From JACVRW01 sp963733885 (GTDB lineage: Bacteria > Actinomycetota > Thermoleophilia > Solirubrobacterales > Thermoleophilaceae), in assembly GCA_963733885.1 (NCBI GenBank), contig CAVTES010000004.1, positions 124,001 to 188,000 on the forward strand: a DNA stretch of 64,000 nt, in the 5' to 3' direction. Made by a program: the position numbers and the translations under genes. Position 1 is the first letter of the stretch. Every line of letters starts with the position of its first letter. The notes beneath the pieces are model-generated. The model did no database searches, had not been told where the DNA came from, and saw only the letters and a list, made by a program, of their open reading frames with translations. Below, in pieces: positions 41,669 through 53,763 of this stretch.

Positions 41669-42145
41669 ATGCGCGTCCGCGAGGCCACCGACGCGGACCG
41701 TCCCATCCTTCAGGGCTTCCTTTCCGAGCGACACTCCGCGGTGGTTGCGCGGCTCGGACGGATCGAGAACGTGCTCGAGCACCCGGCCCTGATCGCCGAG
41801 GCCGACGACGGCGCCCTTGCCGGCGTCCTCACCTACATCCCAGACGGCGACGAGTGCGAGATCCTCACTCTGCACGCCGCGAGCCGATGGACCGGGGCCG
41901 GCACCGCCCTGATCGAGGCGGTGGAGAGCAAGGCAAAGCGCCTCTGGGTCCTCACCACCAACGACAACGTGGACGCGCTCCGCTTCTACCGGCGCCGGGG
42001 CTTCCGCCTGAAGGAGCTGCACCCGGGCGCCGTCGATGATTCGAGGAGGCGGCTCAAGCCCGAGATCCCCGAGACCGGCGAGTACGGCATCCCCCTGCGC
42101 GACGAGATCGTGCTCGAGAAGGAGGTATCCGAGTGGAGACCTTGA
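41669..42145 (+). CDS. GNAT-family N-acetyltransferase
   Basis: 158 residues with the full GNAT fold: MRVREATDADRPILQGFLSE (strand 1, helix 1), LAGVLTYIPDGDECEILTLH (strands 2-4), ASRWTGAGTALIEAVE (acetyl-CoA pyrophosphate loop, a degenerate Q/RxxGxG/A) and LTTNDNVDALRFYRRRGFRL (motif B). The substrate is not predictable. It starts 6 bp after the acyl-CoA dehydrogenase stop and its end overlaps the remnant enoyl-CoA hydratase gene by 13 bp. Confidence 0.9.
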   Translation: MRVREATDADRPILQGFLSERHSAVVARLGRIENVLEHPALIAEADDGALAGVLTYIPDGDECEILTLHAASRWTGAGTALIEAVESKAKRLWVLTTNDNVDALRFYRRRGFRLKELHPGAVDDSRRRLKPEIPETGEYGIPLRDEIVLEKEVSEWRP

Positions 42146-42619
42146 CCTATGAGGTCGAGGGCACGCGCGCATCACGCTCAACCGGCCTGAGCGCGGCAAC
42201 GGCATCACGCTCGCCATGCCGCGGGAGCTGGCCGAGGGCGTCGAGCGGGCGAACTGTGGGCCTTCCGTGCCGGCGATCAGCGCGCCAAGCGGCTGCTGTT
42301 CACCGGCGACCTGATCGACGGCGCCACCGCGCTCGACTGGGGCCTCGCCGTGGAGGCGCCGCCGGCGGCCGAGCTGGACGAGCGCTTCGAGACGCTGCTC
42401 CGGCGTGTCGCACTCACCCCCGTGAACCAGCTCGTGATGATGAAGCTGCTGGTCAACCAGGCGCTCTTCGCGCAGGCCCTGCAGGCCACGCAGGCGCTCG
42501 GCGTCTTCTTCGACGGAATCGCGCGCCACACCCCGGAGGGCTACGAGTTCACCCGCAGGGCGGCCGAGGCCGGCTTCAAGCAGGCCGTCCGCGAACGGGA
42601 CGAGCCCTACGAGCGTTAG
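42133..42619 (+). pseudogene. Remnant enoyl-CoA hydratase (internally deleted and frame-broken)
   Basis: Starting at GTG 42133 the frame reads METLTYEVEG, then after a frame change RITLNRPERGNGITLAMPRE, which is the N-terminal strand of crotonases. It continues only to about residue 50 and then jumps, in a third segment, to RLLFTGDLIDGATALDWGLA (normally residue ~150) and VEAPPAAELDERFETLLRRV to the end at 42619. About 100 residues in the middle are missing, including the oxyanion-hole Gly and both catalytic Glu regions, and at least one frameshift is present. A 260-300-residue hydratase has thus been reduced to ~160 codons; it cannot be active. The position suggests it once served with the acyl-CoA dehydrogenase. 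Confidence 0.85.
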
Positions 42620-42653
42620 CGCAACTTTCACATCTGACGTAGGTTGGGTGGCC

Positions 42654-43730
42654 ATGACTTCGTGGACTCGCCGCGCGCTGGCCTGCGCGCTCACACTGAC
42701 TCTCGTCCTTGCTCCCACGGCTCTCGCTGAGGCCGCACAACCCAAGCCCGTCGACCTGACGGTGATGACGCGCAACATCTACCTGGGCGGCAACATCTTC
42801 GGCCCGCTCGAAGCCGGGAACGACCGCGCGGAGTTCGAGCGGCTCTCAGGCGAGCTCTGGGCCGAGGTCCAGGGAACGGACTTCGTCGGCACACGCGCCC
42901 GACTGCTCGAGCGTGAGATCAGGCGGACCAAGCCCGACCTGGTCGGGCTCCAGGAGGTGGCGCTGTGGCGGCGCGGCCCCGACGGGGTCAAGGACGGCGC
43001 CAACACAAGGGCGACAGATGTCGTCTACAACTTCCTGAAGACTTTCCGGCGCCGGCTCGCGCGCGGCAACCTGCGCTATACCCCGGTCGTGAAGCAGCGG
43101 GAGGCCGACATCGAGACCTCCATCGACGCCGGCTACGACGTGCGCCTGACGATGTTCGACGTGATCCTGGTGAAGCAGCGCGAGGACCTGCGCGTGATCC
43201 GCAAGATGAAGTCTCAGTACGACACCTCGATCGGCGTCCCCACTCCCGCCGGCGAGCTCAGGAGCAGGCGCGGGTGGACAGCGGTGGACGTGAGCTTCAA
43301 GGGCAAGCGGTTCCGCTTCGTGAACACCCACCTGGAGGCGGCCGCGGACTCCACCCGCGAGGCCCAGGCCCGCGAGCTCGTCGCGCCGGGCGGGCCCCTG
43401 AGCGGCGACCGCCAGTACATCGTGGTCGGCGACTTCAACTCCGACCCGCAGGGCCGCGAGTCCCCGTCGGGGGCCTTCGACATCCTTGCCGACTTCGGGC
43501 TCGTCGATACCTGGCGCTTCGGGCCCGGCTTCTCGTGCTGCCTCGCCCAGTCCAACGCCCGCGACACGAACGCGGACGCCTTCGACCACCGCATCGACCT
43601 GATCCTCGCCAAGCCGAGCCTGCGCGCGATCCGCGGTGAGGTGGTGGGCGACGAGGTCGGCGATCGCGCCCCGAACGGCCTATGGCCGTCCGACCACGCC
43701 GGCGTGGTCACGAGGCTGCGGCTGCGCTGA
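42654..43730 (+). CDS. Secreted endonuclease/exonuclease/phosphatase-family protein
   Basis: 358 residues. A signal peptide (RRALACALTLTLVLAPTALA, cleavage near AEA) is followed by an EEP/DNase I fold: LTVMTRNIYLGGN, PDLVGLQEVALWRRG (metal-binding Glu), FRFVNTHLEA, IVVGDFNSDPQG (Asp and Asn) and LWPSDHAGVVTRLRL (catalytic His pair end). The fold covers nucleases, sphingomyelinases and phosphatases; the substrate is unknown. It is exported. ATG 42654 was chosen; GTG 42648 is in frame and would add two residues. Confidence 0.88.
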   Translation: MTSWTRRALACALTLTLVLAPTALAEAAQPKPVDLTVMTRNIYLGGNIFGPLEAGNDRAEFERLSGELWAEVQGTDFVGTRARLLEREIRRTKPDLVGLQEVALWRRGPDGVKDGANTRATDVVYNFLKTFRRRLARGNLRYTPVVKQREADIETSIDAGYDVRLTMFDVILVKQREDLRVIRKMKSQYDTSIGVPTPAGELRSRRGWTAVDVSFKGKRFRFVNTHLEAAADSTREAQARELVAPGGPLSGDRQYIVVGDFNSDPQGRESPSGAFDILADFGLVDTWRFGPGFSCCLAQSNARDTNADAFDHRIDLILAKPSLRAIRGEVVGDEVGDRAPNGLWPSDHAGVVTRLRLR

Positions 43731-43742
43731 GCGCAGCGCCGG

Positions 43743-44513
43743 TCAGTCGTCGAACCGGCCGGCGAACAGGCCCACAACGGCACCCTGCGGATCCTGGGCC
43801 ACCAGGATCCGCCCGCCGGGCACGTCGACTGGCGGCACCATGACCTGCCCGCCGAGGTCGCCGATCCGGCCGGCGTCGGCGTCCACGTCTTCGCTGCCGA
43901 AGTAGATGAGCCAATGCGGAGGCGCGGGCGCGTCGGACGGCAGCCCCATCATCCCCCCGTTCACTCGGTCGCCGTTGTAGATGCCCCAGTACGGCTGGTC
44001 GCCGCCCGGCATCTCCTCGGTGCGCCAGCCGAACAGCCCCTCGTAGAAGCGCCCCGCGGTCTCGGGGTCGGAGGTGTTCAGCTGATTGAGCGTGAGCGCG
44101 CCGGGGCCGTTCACGAACGTCGCGCCGATGCTCGCGCGCGGCTCCCAGACCGAGAACACCGCACCGGTCGGATCCTGGATCACCGCCATCCGGCCTGACT
44201 CCATCACGTCGAAGGGCTCGGCCATGAGGCTGCCGCCAAGCTCGGTCGCCCGGGCGGCGCTGGAGTCGGCGCTCTCCACCGTCACGTACGAGCCCCAGAA
44301 GGTCGGCATCCCCTCACGCGCCTCGAACAGCGCGGCCACGTCCTTGCCGTCCCGTCGCAGCATCGTGTAGGAGCCGGCGTCGCCGGGCATCGGCAGGTCC
44401 TCGTAGTCCCATCCGAACAGCCCGGTGTAGAACCGCTTGGCGGCGTCGGTGTCGGTTGTCGCCAACTCGGCCCAGCTGAAAGTTCCAGGGGTGTGGCTCG
44501 TTCTATCGCCCAT
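43743..44513 (-). CDS. Double-domain VOC (glyoxalase-like) protein
   Basis: 256 residues with two tandem VOC domains: PGTFSWAELATTDTDAAKRF to about 125, and GALTLNQLNTSDPETAGRFY to the end. Each has the beta-alpha-beta-beta-beta pattern (FYTGLFGWDYEDLP and FYEGLFGWRTEEMP; AVIQDPTGAVFSVWEP and LVAQDPQGAVVGLFAG). This twin arrangement is common in actinobacterial 27-kDa antigen/hydroxylase-like proteins of unknown substrate. Cytosolic. It is convergent with the secreted nuclease-like gene (12 bp between stops). Confidence 0.9.
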   Translation of the reverse strand: MGDRTSHTPGTFSWAELATTDTDAAKRFYTGLFGWDYEDLPMPGDAGSYTMLRRDGKDVAALFEAREGMPTFWGSYVTVESADSSAARATELGGSLMAEPFDVMESGRMAVIQDPTGAVFSVWEPRASIGATFVNGPGALTLNQLNTSDPETAGRFYEGLFGWRTEEMPGGDQPYWGIYNGDRVNGGMMGLPSDAPAPPHWLIYFGSEDVDADAGRIGDLGGQVMVPPVDVPGGRILVAQDPQGAVVGLFAGRFDD

Positions 44514-44543
44514 GCCCGCGACCCTACCTCTCCGCTCGCCGCG

Positions 44544-44723
44544 ATGATCACGCGACTCGCACTCGTCACGGCCGCGGTCACCGCCGCCCTGGCCTCCACG
44601 GGCGCCGCCGCTGCTCCGAGCGAAAGCGACTGCACCGTCGATGCGGCGCGAAAGTACCGCTCGACGCCCACCCTCGCGCGAGGGCTGCCGGTCACCGTCA
44701 CCTGTGACGGGCCGGCCACCTAA
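44544..44723 (+). CDS. Small secreted hypothetical protein
   Basis: 59 residues: a clear signal peptide (MITRLALVTAAVTAALASTG, then AAAA) followed by a ~35-residue mature part with two cysteines (ESDCTVDAARKYRSTPTLAR and VTVTCDG) that could form a disulfide. The frame is open a little upstream (ATG 44493), but that part would be antisense to the VOC gene start. No homologue is known to me. It could be a real short exported protein or a remnant of a longer one. Confidence 0.45.
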   Translation: MITRLALVTAAVTAALASTGAAAAPSESDCTVDAARKYRSTPTLARGLPVTVTCDGPAT

Positions 44724-44732
44724 GATCGTGCG

Positions 44733-46061
44733 CTAACGCTCCGCCAGGCTGTTCACGAACCAGAGCAGGACGCCCAGCGCGAGCAGCGCGCCGGCGCGGG
44801 CGAAAGTGGCCAGGTCGTCGAACGCGATGTCCAGGATCAGGCCTATCGACACGATCGCCCCGAGCACCGGGAAGACCGCGGGCGCACGGAAGTGCTCGTG
44901 CTCGACCTCATCGCGCCTCAGCACGAGCACAGAGATGTTGACGATCGTGAACACCGACAGCAGCAGCAGGACCGTGGTGTCGGCGAGCGACTCGAGGTCG
45001 CCCGTCGAGATCAGGATCACGCCCACTGCGGTGGTGAACGCGATCGCCACGAACGGCGTGCGGCGCCCGGGCAGGACGCGCCCGAACACGCCTGAGACGA
45101 TGCCCTGGTCCGCCATGCCGTAGACGATCCGCGAGGCCATGACCATGTTGATCAGGGCGCTGTTCGAGACCGCCATCAGGGCGATGAACGAGAACAGCTT
45201 GGTCGAGATCCCGAGCGGACCCACCTCCACCACCTCGAGCAGCGCGGCGTCCGACCCGGCCAGCTGGTCGGTCGGCACGACGTACGAGGCGGTCAGCGTG
45301 ACCAGCAGGTACAGCACGCCGGCGATCGCGATCCCGGCGAACAGCGCGCGCGGGAAGGAGCGGCTCGGGTCCTTGGTCTCCTCGGCGACGTTGACCGAGT
45401 CCTCGAATCCGATCATCGCGTAGAAGGAGAGCGCGGTGCCGCCGACGATCGCAAGGAAGACGCTCTCGCCCTCCTTGAAGTCGAAGTTGCGCGAGAAGTC
45501 GCCGGAGCCCTCGCCGAGCGCGGCCACGCCGATCGCGACGATCAGGATCAGCCCGGTCACCTCGATCGCTGTGAGGACCGCGTTGACCCCGACGGACTCG
45601 GAGATTCCGCGCAGGTTGATCGCGGCCACGATCAGGATGAGCCCGATCGCGGCGAGCACCAGCGGGAGGTCCACGAACTCGCCGAGGTAGTCGCCGGCGA
45701 ATGCGCGCGCGAGCGTGCTCGCGGACGCGATGCCGGACGACATCACGGCGAACGCGACGATGAACGTGAAGAACGGCGCCTTGAAAGCCAGGTGGGTGTA
45801 GAGCGCCGCCCCGGCGGCGCGCGGGTACTTGGAGACCAGCTCGGCGTAGGCGAAGGCGGTGAAGATCGCCAGGACGAAGGCGGCCAGGAAGCTCGTCCAG
45901 ATCGCCCCGCCCACCTCGGCGCCGACCTCGCCCACCAGGGCGTAGATGCCCGCGCCGAGGATGTCGCCGATGATGAAGACCGTGAGGAGGCGCGGCCCGA
46001 TGGCGCGGCGGAGCTTGGTTTCCTCCTCGCCGGAGCCGCGCGTGGCAGCTTCCATTCGCAC
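44733..46061 (-). CDS. APC-family amino-acid permease
   Basis: 442 residues with twelve hydrophobic segments. The first helix has IGPRLLTVFIIGDILGAGIY, the substrate-binding GAGIY loop of APC transporters; FYAMIGFEDSVNVAEETKDP (helix 6 region with the conserved Glu pair) and SFPRALFAGIAIAGVLYLLV follow. The family moves amino acids or polyamines by proton symport. The start is GTG 46061 or ATG 46055. It follows the ABC exporter gene by 33 bp on the same strand, and it is convergent with the small secreted gene. Confidence 0.92.
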   Translation of the reverse strand: MRMEAATRGSGEEETKLRRAIGPRLLTVFIIGDILGAGIYALVGEVGAEVGGAIWTSFLAAFVLAIFTAFAYAELVSKYPRAAGAALYTHLAFKAPFFTFIVAFAVMSSGIASASTLARAFAGDYLGEFVDLPLVLAAIGLILIVAAINLRGISESVGVNAVLTAIEVTGLILIVAIGVAALGEGSGDFSRNFDFKEGESVFLAIVGGTALSFYAMIGFEDSVNVAEETKDPSRSFPRALFAGIAIAGVLYLLVTLTASYVVPTDQLAGSDAALLEVVEVGPLGISTKLFSFIALMAVSNSALINMVMASRIVYGMADQGIVSGVFGRVLPGRRTPFVAIAFTTAVGVILISTGDLESLADTTVLLLLSVFTIVNISVLVLRRDEVEHEHFRAPAVFPVLGAIVSIGLILDIAFDDLATFARAGALLALGVLLWFVNSLAER

Positions 46062-46094
46062 CGCTTGCCCAAGGGGGCGGGCCTCAAACCAGGG

Positions 46095-47843
46095 TCAGGC
46101 GGCGCTGAACTGCGTGGCGGCGAGCTCGGCGTAGAGGGCGTCGCCCTGCACGAGCTCGGCGTGGGTGCCGGTGGCGCGCACCTGGCCGTGCTCCAGCACC
46201 ACGATCCGCCGCGCCGACACGACCGTCGAGAGCCGGTGGGCGATCGCCAGCACGGCGCGGCTCTGGCCGGCTCGGGCGACCGTGTCGCGGAGCGCCATTT
46301 CGTTGACGGCGTCGAGTTGGGACGCCGCTTCGTCCAGCAGAAGGAGCGCCGGCCGCCTGAGCAGGGCGCGGGCGATCGCGATGCGCTGGCGCTCGCCGCC
46401 CGACAGGCTGGCGCCGCGAGCCGCGATCTCCGTGTCGAGCCCGTCCGGGAGCCGCCCGACCAGCTCCTCGAGCCGGGCTTCCTTCACCACGGCGTAGAGG
46501 GCGTCCTCCCCCGCGTCGGGCGCGGCGTAGAGCAGGTTGTCTCGCAGGGTGCCGGCGAGCACCGGCGCCTCCTGCTCTACGTACCCGATCTGTCCGCGCA
46601 GCGCCGCTCGCGGCCACCTATCGAGGTCGCGGCCCTCGAAGCGGATCTCGCCGGCGTCCGGGTCATAGAAGCGCTCGAGCAGGGCGAACAGGGTGGTCTT
46701 GCCCGCACCCGACGGGCCGACGATGGCGGTGACTCCGCGCGCCGGGACCTCGAACGAGACCTCGTGGAGGACCTCGGGCCGGTCGGGCCGGTATCCGAAG
46801 GAGACCCGGTCGAAGACGACCAGCGGCGGGGCGCCGTCCGAGGCGGGGGCGGGCGCCGTGGGGGCCGCATCGGAGGCGGCCTCGTGCTCCTCCACCGGCA
46901 GCGCGGCCACCGCGTCGATCCGCCGGACGGCGGCCAGCCCCTGCTGCAGCTGGGTCGCTCCCTGGGAGACCGCGGTGATCGGGTCGGCCAGGTAGAACAG
47001 GTAGAGCAGGAACGCGATCAGGTCGCCCACGCCCATGTCCCCCGACGCCACCCGCGCGCCGCCCACCCCGAGCACCGCAAGGAACGCCACCTGCACGATC
47101 AGCCCCGTGGCCGTGCCGACGATCGCCTGGTAGCCGGCGCTCTCCATCCCGCGCTCGTAGGCCCGCTCGGCGGCGTCGGTCACGGCCCGCGTCTCGCGCT
47201 CCTCGGCCCCGCTCGCCTTGACCGTGCGCAGACCGCCCAGCGCCCGTTCGAGTGCCGCGCCCAGCCCCCCGACGGCCTCTTGCTGCCGCTCCGTCGCGCG
47301 CATGATCCGCGGCAGCACGACGGCGATCGCCCCGCCCACCACCACGAGCACGGCGAGCGTCACGCCGAGGAGCACGAGGTCGACCACGCCCATCAGCACG
47401 ATCGAGGCGACCAGCGTGACCGCCCCGATCACCAGCTGCACGAGCGCGGTGGACGAGACGCTGCCGAGCAGCGTGGAGTCGGACGTGGCCCTCGCCACCA
47501 AATCCCCGGGGGCCTCCCGGTCGAGCGCGCTCAGGCGCAGGCGGAGGAGCCGGAAGGCGAGCTCGCGCCGCGCGCCGAGCACGATGCGTTCCGAAGTGCG
47601 CTCCAGCAGCCAGAAGTTGGCCGCGACGACCACCGCGCTGAACGCGACGAGGCCACCGAGCACGAGCAGCGGCGCGAGGAGCGACTCGTCGTCCGCCAGC
47701 GCGTCGATCACCTCGCGCGCGGCGAGCGGCTGGGCGAGGCCGCCGGCCGCACCGAGCAGGGCAAGCACGCCCGACAGGACGAGCGTCCGCCGATGCGGCC
47801 GGATGCGGGCGACGAGTGCGGGCCAGGCGGACACGCATCCCAT
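46095..47843 (-). CDS. ABC exporter, fused membrane and ATPase domains
   Basis: 582 residues. Residues ~1-310 form a six-helix type I exporter domain (RTLVLSGVLALLGAAGGLAQ; GDLVARATSDSTLLGSVSST). After an acidic/Ala-Pro linker (~320-340) comes the ATPase: Walker A IVGPSGAGKTTLFALLER, Q-loop GYVEQEAPVLAGT, signature ASLSGGERQRIAIARALLRR, Walker B LLLLDEAASQLD and H-loop AIAHRLSTVV, all intact. It functions as a homo- or heterodimer that exports lipids, peptides or drugs. No partner half-transporter lies next to it, so a homodimer is likely. Confidence 0.94.
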   Translation of the reverse strand: MGCVSAWPALVARIRPHRRTLVLSGVLALLGAAGGLAQPLAAREVIDALADDESLLAPLLVLGGLVAFSAVVVAANFWLLERTSERIVLGARRELAFRLLRLRLSALDREAPGDLVARATSDSTLLGSVSSTALVQLVIGAVTLVASIVLMGVVDLVLLGVTLAVLVVVGGAIAVVLPRIMRATERQQEAVGGLGAALERALGGLRTVKASGAEERETRAVTDAAERAYERGMESAGYQAIVGTATGLIVQVAFLAVLGVGGARVASGDMGVGDLIAFLLYLFYLADPITAVSQGATQLQQGLAAVRRIDAVAALPVEEHEAASDAAPTAPAPASDGAPPLVVFDRVSFGYRPDRPEVLHEVSFEVPARGVTAIVGPSGAGKTTLFALLERFYDPDAGEIRFEGRDLDRWPRAALRGQIGYVEQEAPVLAGTLRDNLLYAAPDAGEDALYAVVKEARLEELVGRLPDGLDTEIAARGASLSGGERQRIAIARALLRRPALLLLDEAASQLDAVNEMALRDTVARAGQSRAVLAIAHRLSTVVSARRIVVLEHGQVRATGTHAELVQGDALYAELAATQFSAA

Positions 47844-47877
47844 TGTGGAGCCTGCACTTCGCGCGCGATGTCGGGCT

Positions 47878-47902
47878 AACCGAACCTCTCCTTTGTTCGG
47901 TT
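47878..47902 (-). terminator. Hairpin between methyltransferase and ABC exporter genes
   Basis: AACCGAAC and GTTCGGTT form a perfect 8-bp stem around a 9-nt loop (47878-47902). It lies 11 bp downstream of the methyltransferase stop and ~35 bp upstream of the exporter start, both on the minus strand. On that strand the loop is AAAGGAGAG, a Shine-Dalgarno-like sequence, but too far from the exporter start to act as one. No U-tract. Confidence 0.4.
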
Positions 47903-47913
47903 CAACTCGTGCG

Positions 47914-48639
47914 CTAGGTACGCCCGCGCTTTACGGTCACCAACACGTGCCAGGACCAGCGGTGCGCGACCGGCAGGCGGCGCCACACGAGGGCGTCGAG
48001 CCGAGACAGCGGGCCATGGAATCGGTGGCCGAGCGCCCGGCTCAGTGCTTCGAAGAAGTAGAAGCTCGGGTACGCCAGCTCCACGGAGGCGAAGGTCCGC
48101 TCGAGCGCCTCGAAGTCAGCGCCCGTCAGCGGGTGCTCGTCCTGCGTGCCCACCCAGCGGAGCCGGCCGGCGCCCCACAGGCGGCGCCGGGCCGCGCGCA
48201 GCAGCGGGTTCCGGTCCTGGTTCTCGAAGAAGACGGCGCGGCCGCCCGGGCGCAGCACCCGGCGAAGCTCGGCGGCCGCGGCGGCAACGTCGACGTGGTG
48301 CAGCACCCACTTGCCGACGGCCAGGTCGAACGACTCGGCGGGCAGCGAGGTCTCCTCGGCGGGGGCGACCATGAAGGTCCCCTCGTGCCCCTCCGCGCGA
48401 GAGCGCGCCAGCTCCACCATGCCGGGCGAGACGTCCACGGCGGTGAGCCGCGCGCCGCGGCGCAGAAGCTCGAGCGAGAGGTCGCCCGCGCCGCAGCCGA
48501 GCTCCAGGACGGCTGCGCCCTCGACCGGGCCGAGGGCGTCGAGCAGGGCAGCGTCGTATCGGTCTGGCGCGCCCGGCGCGCGCGCCGCCGCCTCCGCGTC
48601 GTAGAACGCGCGCTCGCGCTCCCTACGAGCCGCCTGCAA
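47914..48639 (-). CDS. Class I SAM-dependent methyltransferase
   Basis: 241 residues. Motif I AAVLELGCGAGDLSLELLRR (residues ~43-62), motif II LTAVDVSPGMVELARSRAEG, then LAVGKWVLHHVDVAAAAAEL and LRRVLRPGGRAVFFENQDRN (motifs IV-VI) match the UbiE/Methyltransf_11 type. The C-terminal ~90 residues (YPSFYFFEALSRALG; WHVLVTVKRGRT) are a lid that would define the unknown substrate. Its start overlaps the 3' end of atpC by 17 bp, so it may be read through from the ATP synthase operon. Confidence 0.9.
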   Translation of the reverse strand: MQAARRERERAFYDAEAAARAPGAPDRYDAALLDALGPVEGAAVLELGCGAGDLSLELLRRGARLTAVDVSPGMVELARSRAEGHEGTFMVAPAEETSLPAESFDLAVGKWVLHHVDVAAAAAELRRVLRPGGRAVFFENQDRNPLLRAARRRLWGAGRLRWVGTQDEHPLTGADFEALERTFASVELAYPSFYFFEALSRALGHRFHGPLSRLDALVWRRLPVAHRWSWHVLVTVKRGRT

Positions 48640-49022
48640 CCCCCAGGAACGCCTCGTAGCGCTTCACCTCGCGCGCCGCGCGCGAGCGCTCCTCCGAGTC
48701 CTCCTCGGCGCGCTCCACCGCGTCGCGCGCCTCCTTCAGCCGCGATTCGAACGCCGAGCGGTCGATGTCGTCCGGCGCGATCGCCTCCTCGACCAGCACC
48801 AGGGCCGTGTTGTCCACCACCTGGAGGTAGCCCTCGCCCTGGGCGAAGCGCACCACGTCGGAGTCGCTCTTGTAGAGCCGCAGCTCGGTCGGCTCGAGGA
48901 TGGCCATGAGCGGGGCGTGGTTGGCGAGTATGCCGATGGAGCCCGTGGTCGTCCGGGTGGACACCATCTCCACCTCGTCGTCGAACACCTTGCCCTCGGG
49001 CGTGAGGACCTCGACCGGGAAG

Positions 49023-49036
<14 letters not shown>
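48623..49036 (-). CDS. atpC: ATP synthase F1 subunit epsilon
   Basis: 137 residues: N-terminal beta-sandwich (FPVEVLTPEGKVFDDEVEMV; TGSIGILANHAPLMAILEPT) and C-terminal helical hairpin (RLKEARDAVERAEEDSEERS). It forms part of the central stalk and couples F1 to F0. ATG 49036 begins the family N-terminus and overlaps the atpD end by 14 bp. Last gene of the operon. Confidence 0.96.
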
Positions 49037-50621
<1,585 letters not shown>

Positions 50622-50635
50622 GGGTGCCTTTCTCT

Positions 50636-51544
50636 CTATCGAAGTCCCTCTGCGCCGGCCACGACTTCCATGATCTCCTGCGTGATCTCCGCCTGGCGCT
50701 GGCGATTCGCCTCCAGCGTGAGGTCATCGATCAGCTCCCCAGCGTTGTCCGACGCGCTGCGCATGGCGCTCATGCGCGCGCCGTGCTCGGACGCGGTCGA
50801 TTCGAGCAGCGCCCGGTAGATCGAGATCTCCACGTAGTCGGGCACGAGCCGGGCGAGGATCTCCTCAGGGTCGGGCTCGTAGATCCACAGCGCACGGGAG
50901 TGGTGCTCCTCGCCATCGCCGCCCTCGCCCTCCCGCTCCTCCTCGCCGAGGACGTCCGCCTGCTGGAGCGGCAGCAGCGTCTCGTGGCGGACCTCCTGGT
51001 TGACCGCGGAGATGTACCCGTTGTAGAAGATCTCGACGCGGTCAACCTTGTCGTCCACGTATGCGGACGTGAGGCCGTCGGCGATCGCGCGCGCATCGGC
51101 GAAGGCCGGCCGGTCGGTGAAGCCCGTCCAGCTGCCGCCGACCTCGAGCTTGCGGAACTCGAGCGAGGACAGCCCGCGCCGGCCCGACACGTACCACAGC
51201 ACGCGCTTGCCGTCCGAGCGCAGCTCGGCGGCCCGCCGGTTGCCCGCCCGCACGATCTGCGAGTTGAAGGGGCCGGCCAGGCCGCGGTCGCCGGTCACGA
51301 GCAAGACGCCCACCGTCTCGACGTTCTCCTTCTCCTCGAGTATCGGCAGGTTGGGGATGTTCTCGGCCGCCTGCGAGGCGCGCGAGGTCATCCGCCGGAT
51401 GGCGTCGGCATACGGGCGCAGGTGCTCGATGCGCTGCTCCGCACGGCGCAGGCGCGCGGCGGCGACCATCTCCATCGCGCGCGTGATCTTGCGGATGTTC
51501 TTCACCGAGGCGATGCGCCCGCGGATGTCCTTCAGCGAGGCCAT
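50636..51544 (-). CDS. atpG: ATP synthase F1 subunit gamma
   Basis: 302 residues. The central rotor shaft has N-terminal MASLKDIRGRIASVKNIRKI and C-terminal MRSASDNAGELIDDLTLEAN, the coiled-coil halves with the conserved MxxATDNA-type motif. GVLLVTGDRGLAGPFNSQIV is the internal Rossmann-like strand. A Glu/Gly-rich loop (EEEREGEGGDGEEHH, ~205-220) lies where other gammas carry short or regulatory insertions. Start ATG abuts the atpA stop with no gap. Confidence 0.97.
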   Translation of the reverse strand: MASLKDIRGRIASVKNIRKITRAMEMVAAARLRRAEQRIEHLRPYADAIRRMTSRASQAAENIPNLPILEEKENVETVGVLLVTGDRGLAGPFNSQIVRAGNRRAAELRSDGKRVLWYVSGRRGLSSLEFRKLEVGGSWTGFTDRPAFADARAIADGLTSAYVDDKVDRVEIFYNGYISAVNQEVRHETLLPLQQADVLGEEEREGEGGDGEEHHSRALWIYEPDPEEILARLVPDYVEISIYRALLESTASEHGARMSAMRSASDNAGELIDDLTLEANRQRQAEITQEIMEVVAGAEGLR

Positions 51545-53212
<1,668 letters not shown>

Positions 53213-53229
53213 GAAAGTCCTAATTCTCC

Positions 53230-53763
53230 CTAGGCCGCGCGTGCGACCTGCTTGCGTAGCTGTTCGAGCCGGTTTCGCACTGTGGCGTCGAGCACCAGGT
53301 TGCCCACCCGCACCTGGAGGCCTCCGAGTACGTCGGGATCCACTTTCGAAGATAGTTCGACCTCGCGCCCAGTCTGCTCTGCGATGCGATCGCCGATGCT
53401 GTTCACGAGTCCCTCGTCGAGTTCGACCGCGCTGATCACGGTCACGGGCAGGAGCTTGTTCTCCTCCGCCCAGAGCGAGTCGAAGATGCGCCGGATCCGG
53501 AACAGCGCCGGCATCCGATGCCGCTCTGCGAGCAACTCGAGGAAGTTGAGGAAGCGCTCGTCGGCGTCGGTCACGATCCGCCTCACGCCGTCCTTCTTCT
53601 CGTCGCTCGAGAAGTAAGGCGAGAAAAGGAAGACCTGGAGGTTGCGGTCCTCCGCGAGCGCCTCGGCGAACTGCCCGAGCTCCTCGTGCACCCGGTCGAG
53701 CACGTCGTTCTCCTTGGCGGCCTGGAACAGCGCGCGCGCGTAGACCTCAGCGATCTCTTCCAT
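53230..53763 (-). CDS. atpH: ATP synthase F1 subunit delta
   Basis: 177 residues of the OSCP/delta family: EEIAEVYARALFQAAKENDV at the N-terminus, FLFSPYFSSDEKKDGVRRIV in the six-helix bundle, and the C-terminal VELSSKVDPDVLGGLQVRVG with the conserved GG. It links the peripheral stalk to F1. It overlaps atpF by 17 bp. Confidence 0.96.
   Translation of the reverse strand: MEEIAEVYARALFQAAKENDVLDRVHEELGQFAEALAEDRNLQVFLFSPYFSSDEKKDGVRRIVTDADERFLNFLELLAERHRMPALFRIRRIFDSLWAEENKLLPVTVISAVELDEGLVNSIGDRIAEQTGREVELSSKVDPDVLGGLQVRVGNLVLDATVRNRLEQLRKQVARAA

Noticed and set aside
45792..47879. 695-residue plus-strand frame opposite the permease and ABC exporter
   Set aside because: Antisense shadow of two clear minus-strand genes, low complexity.
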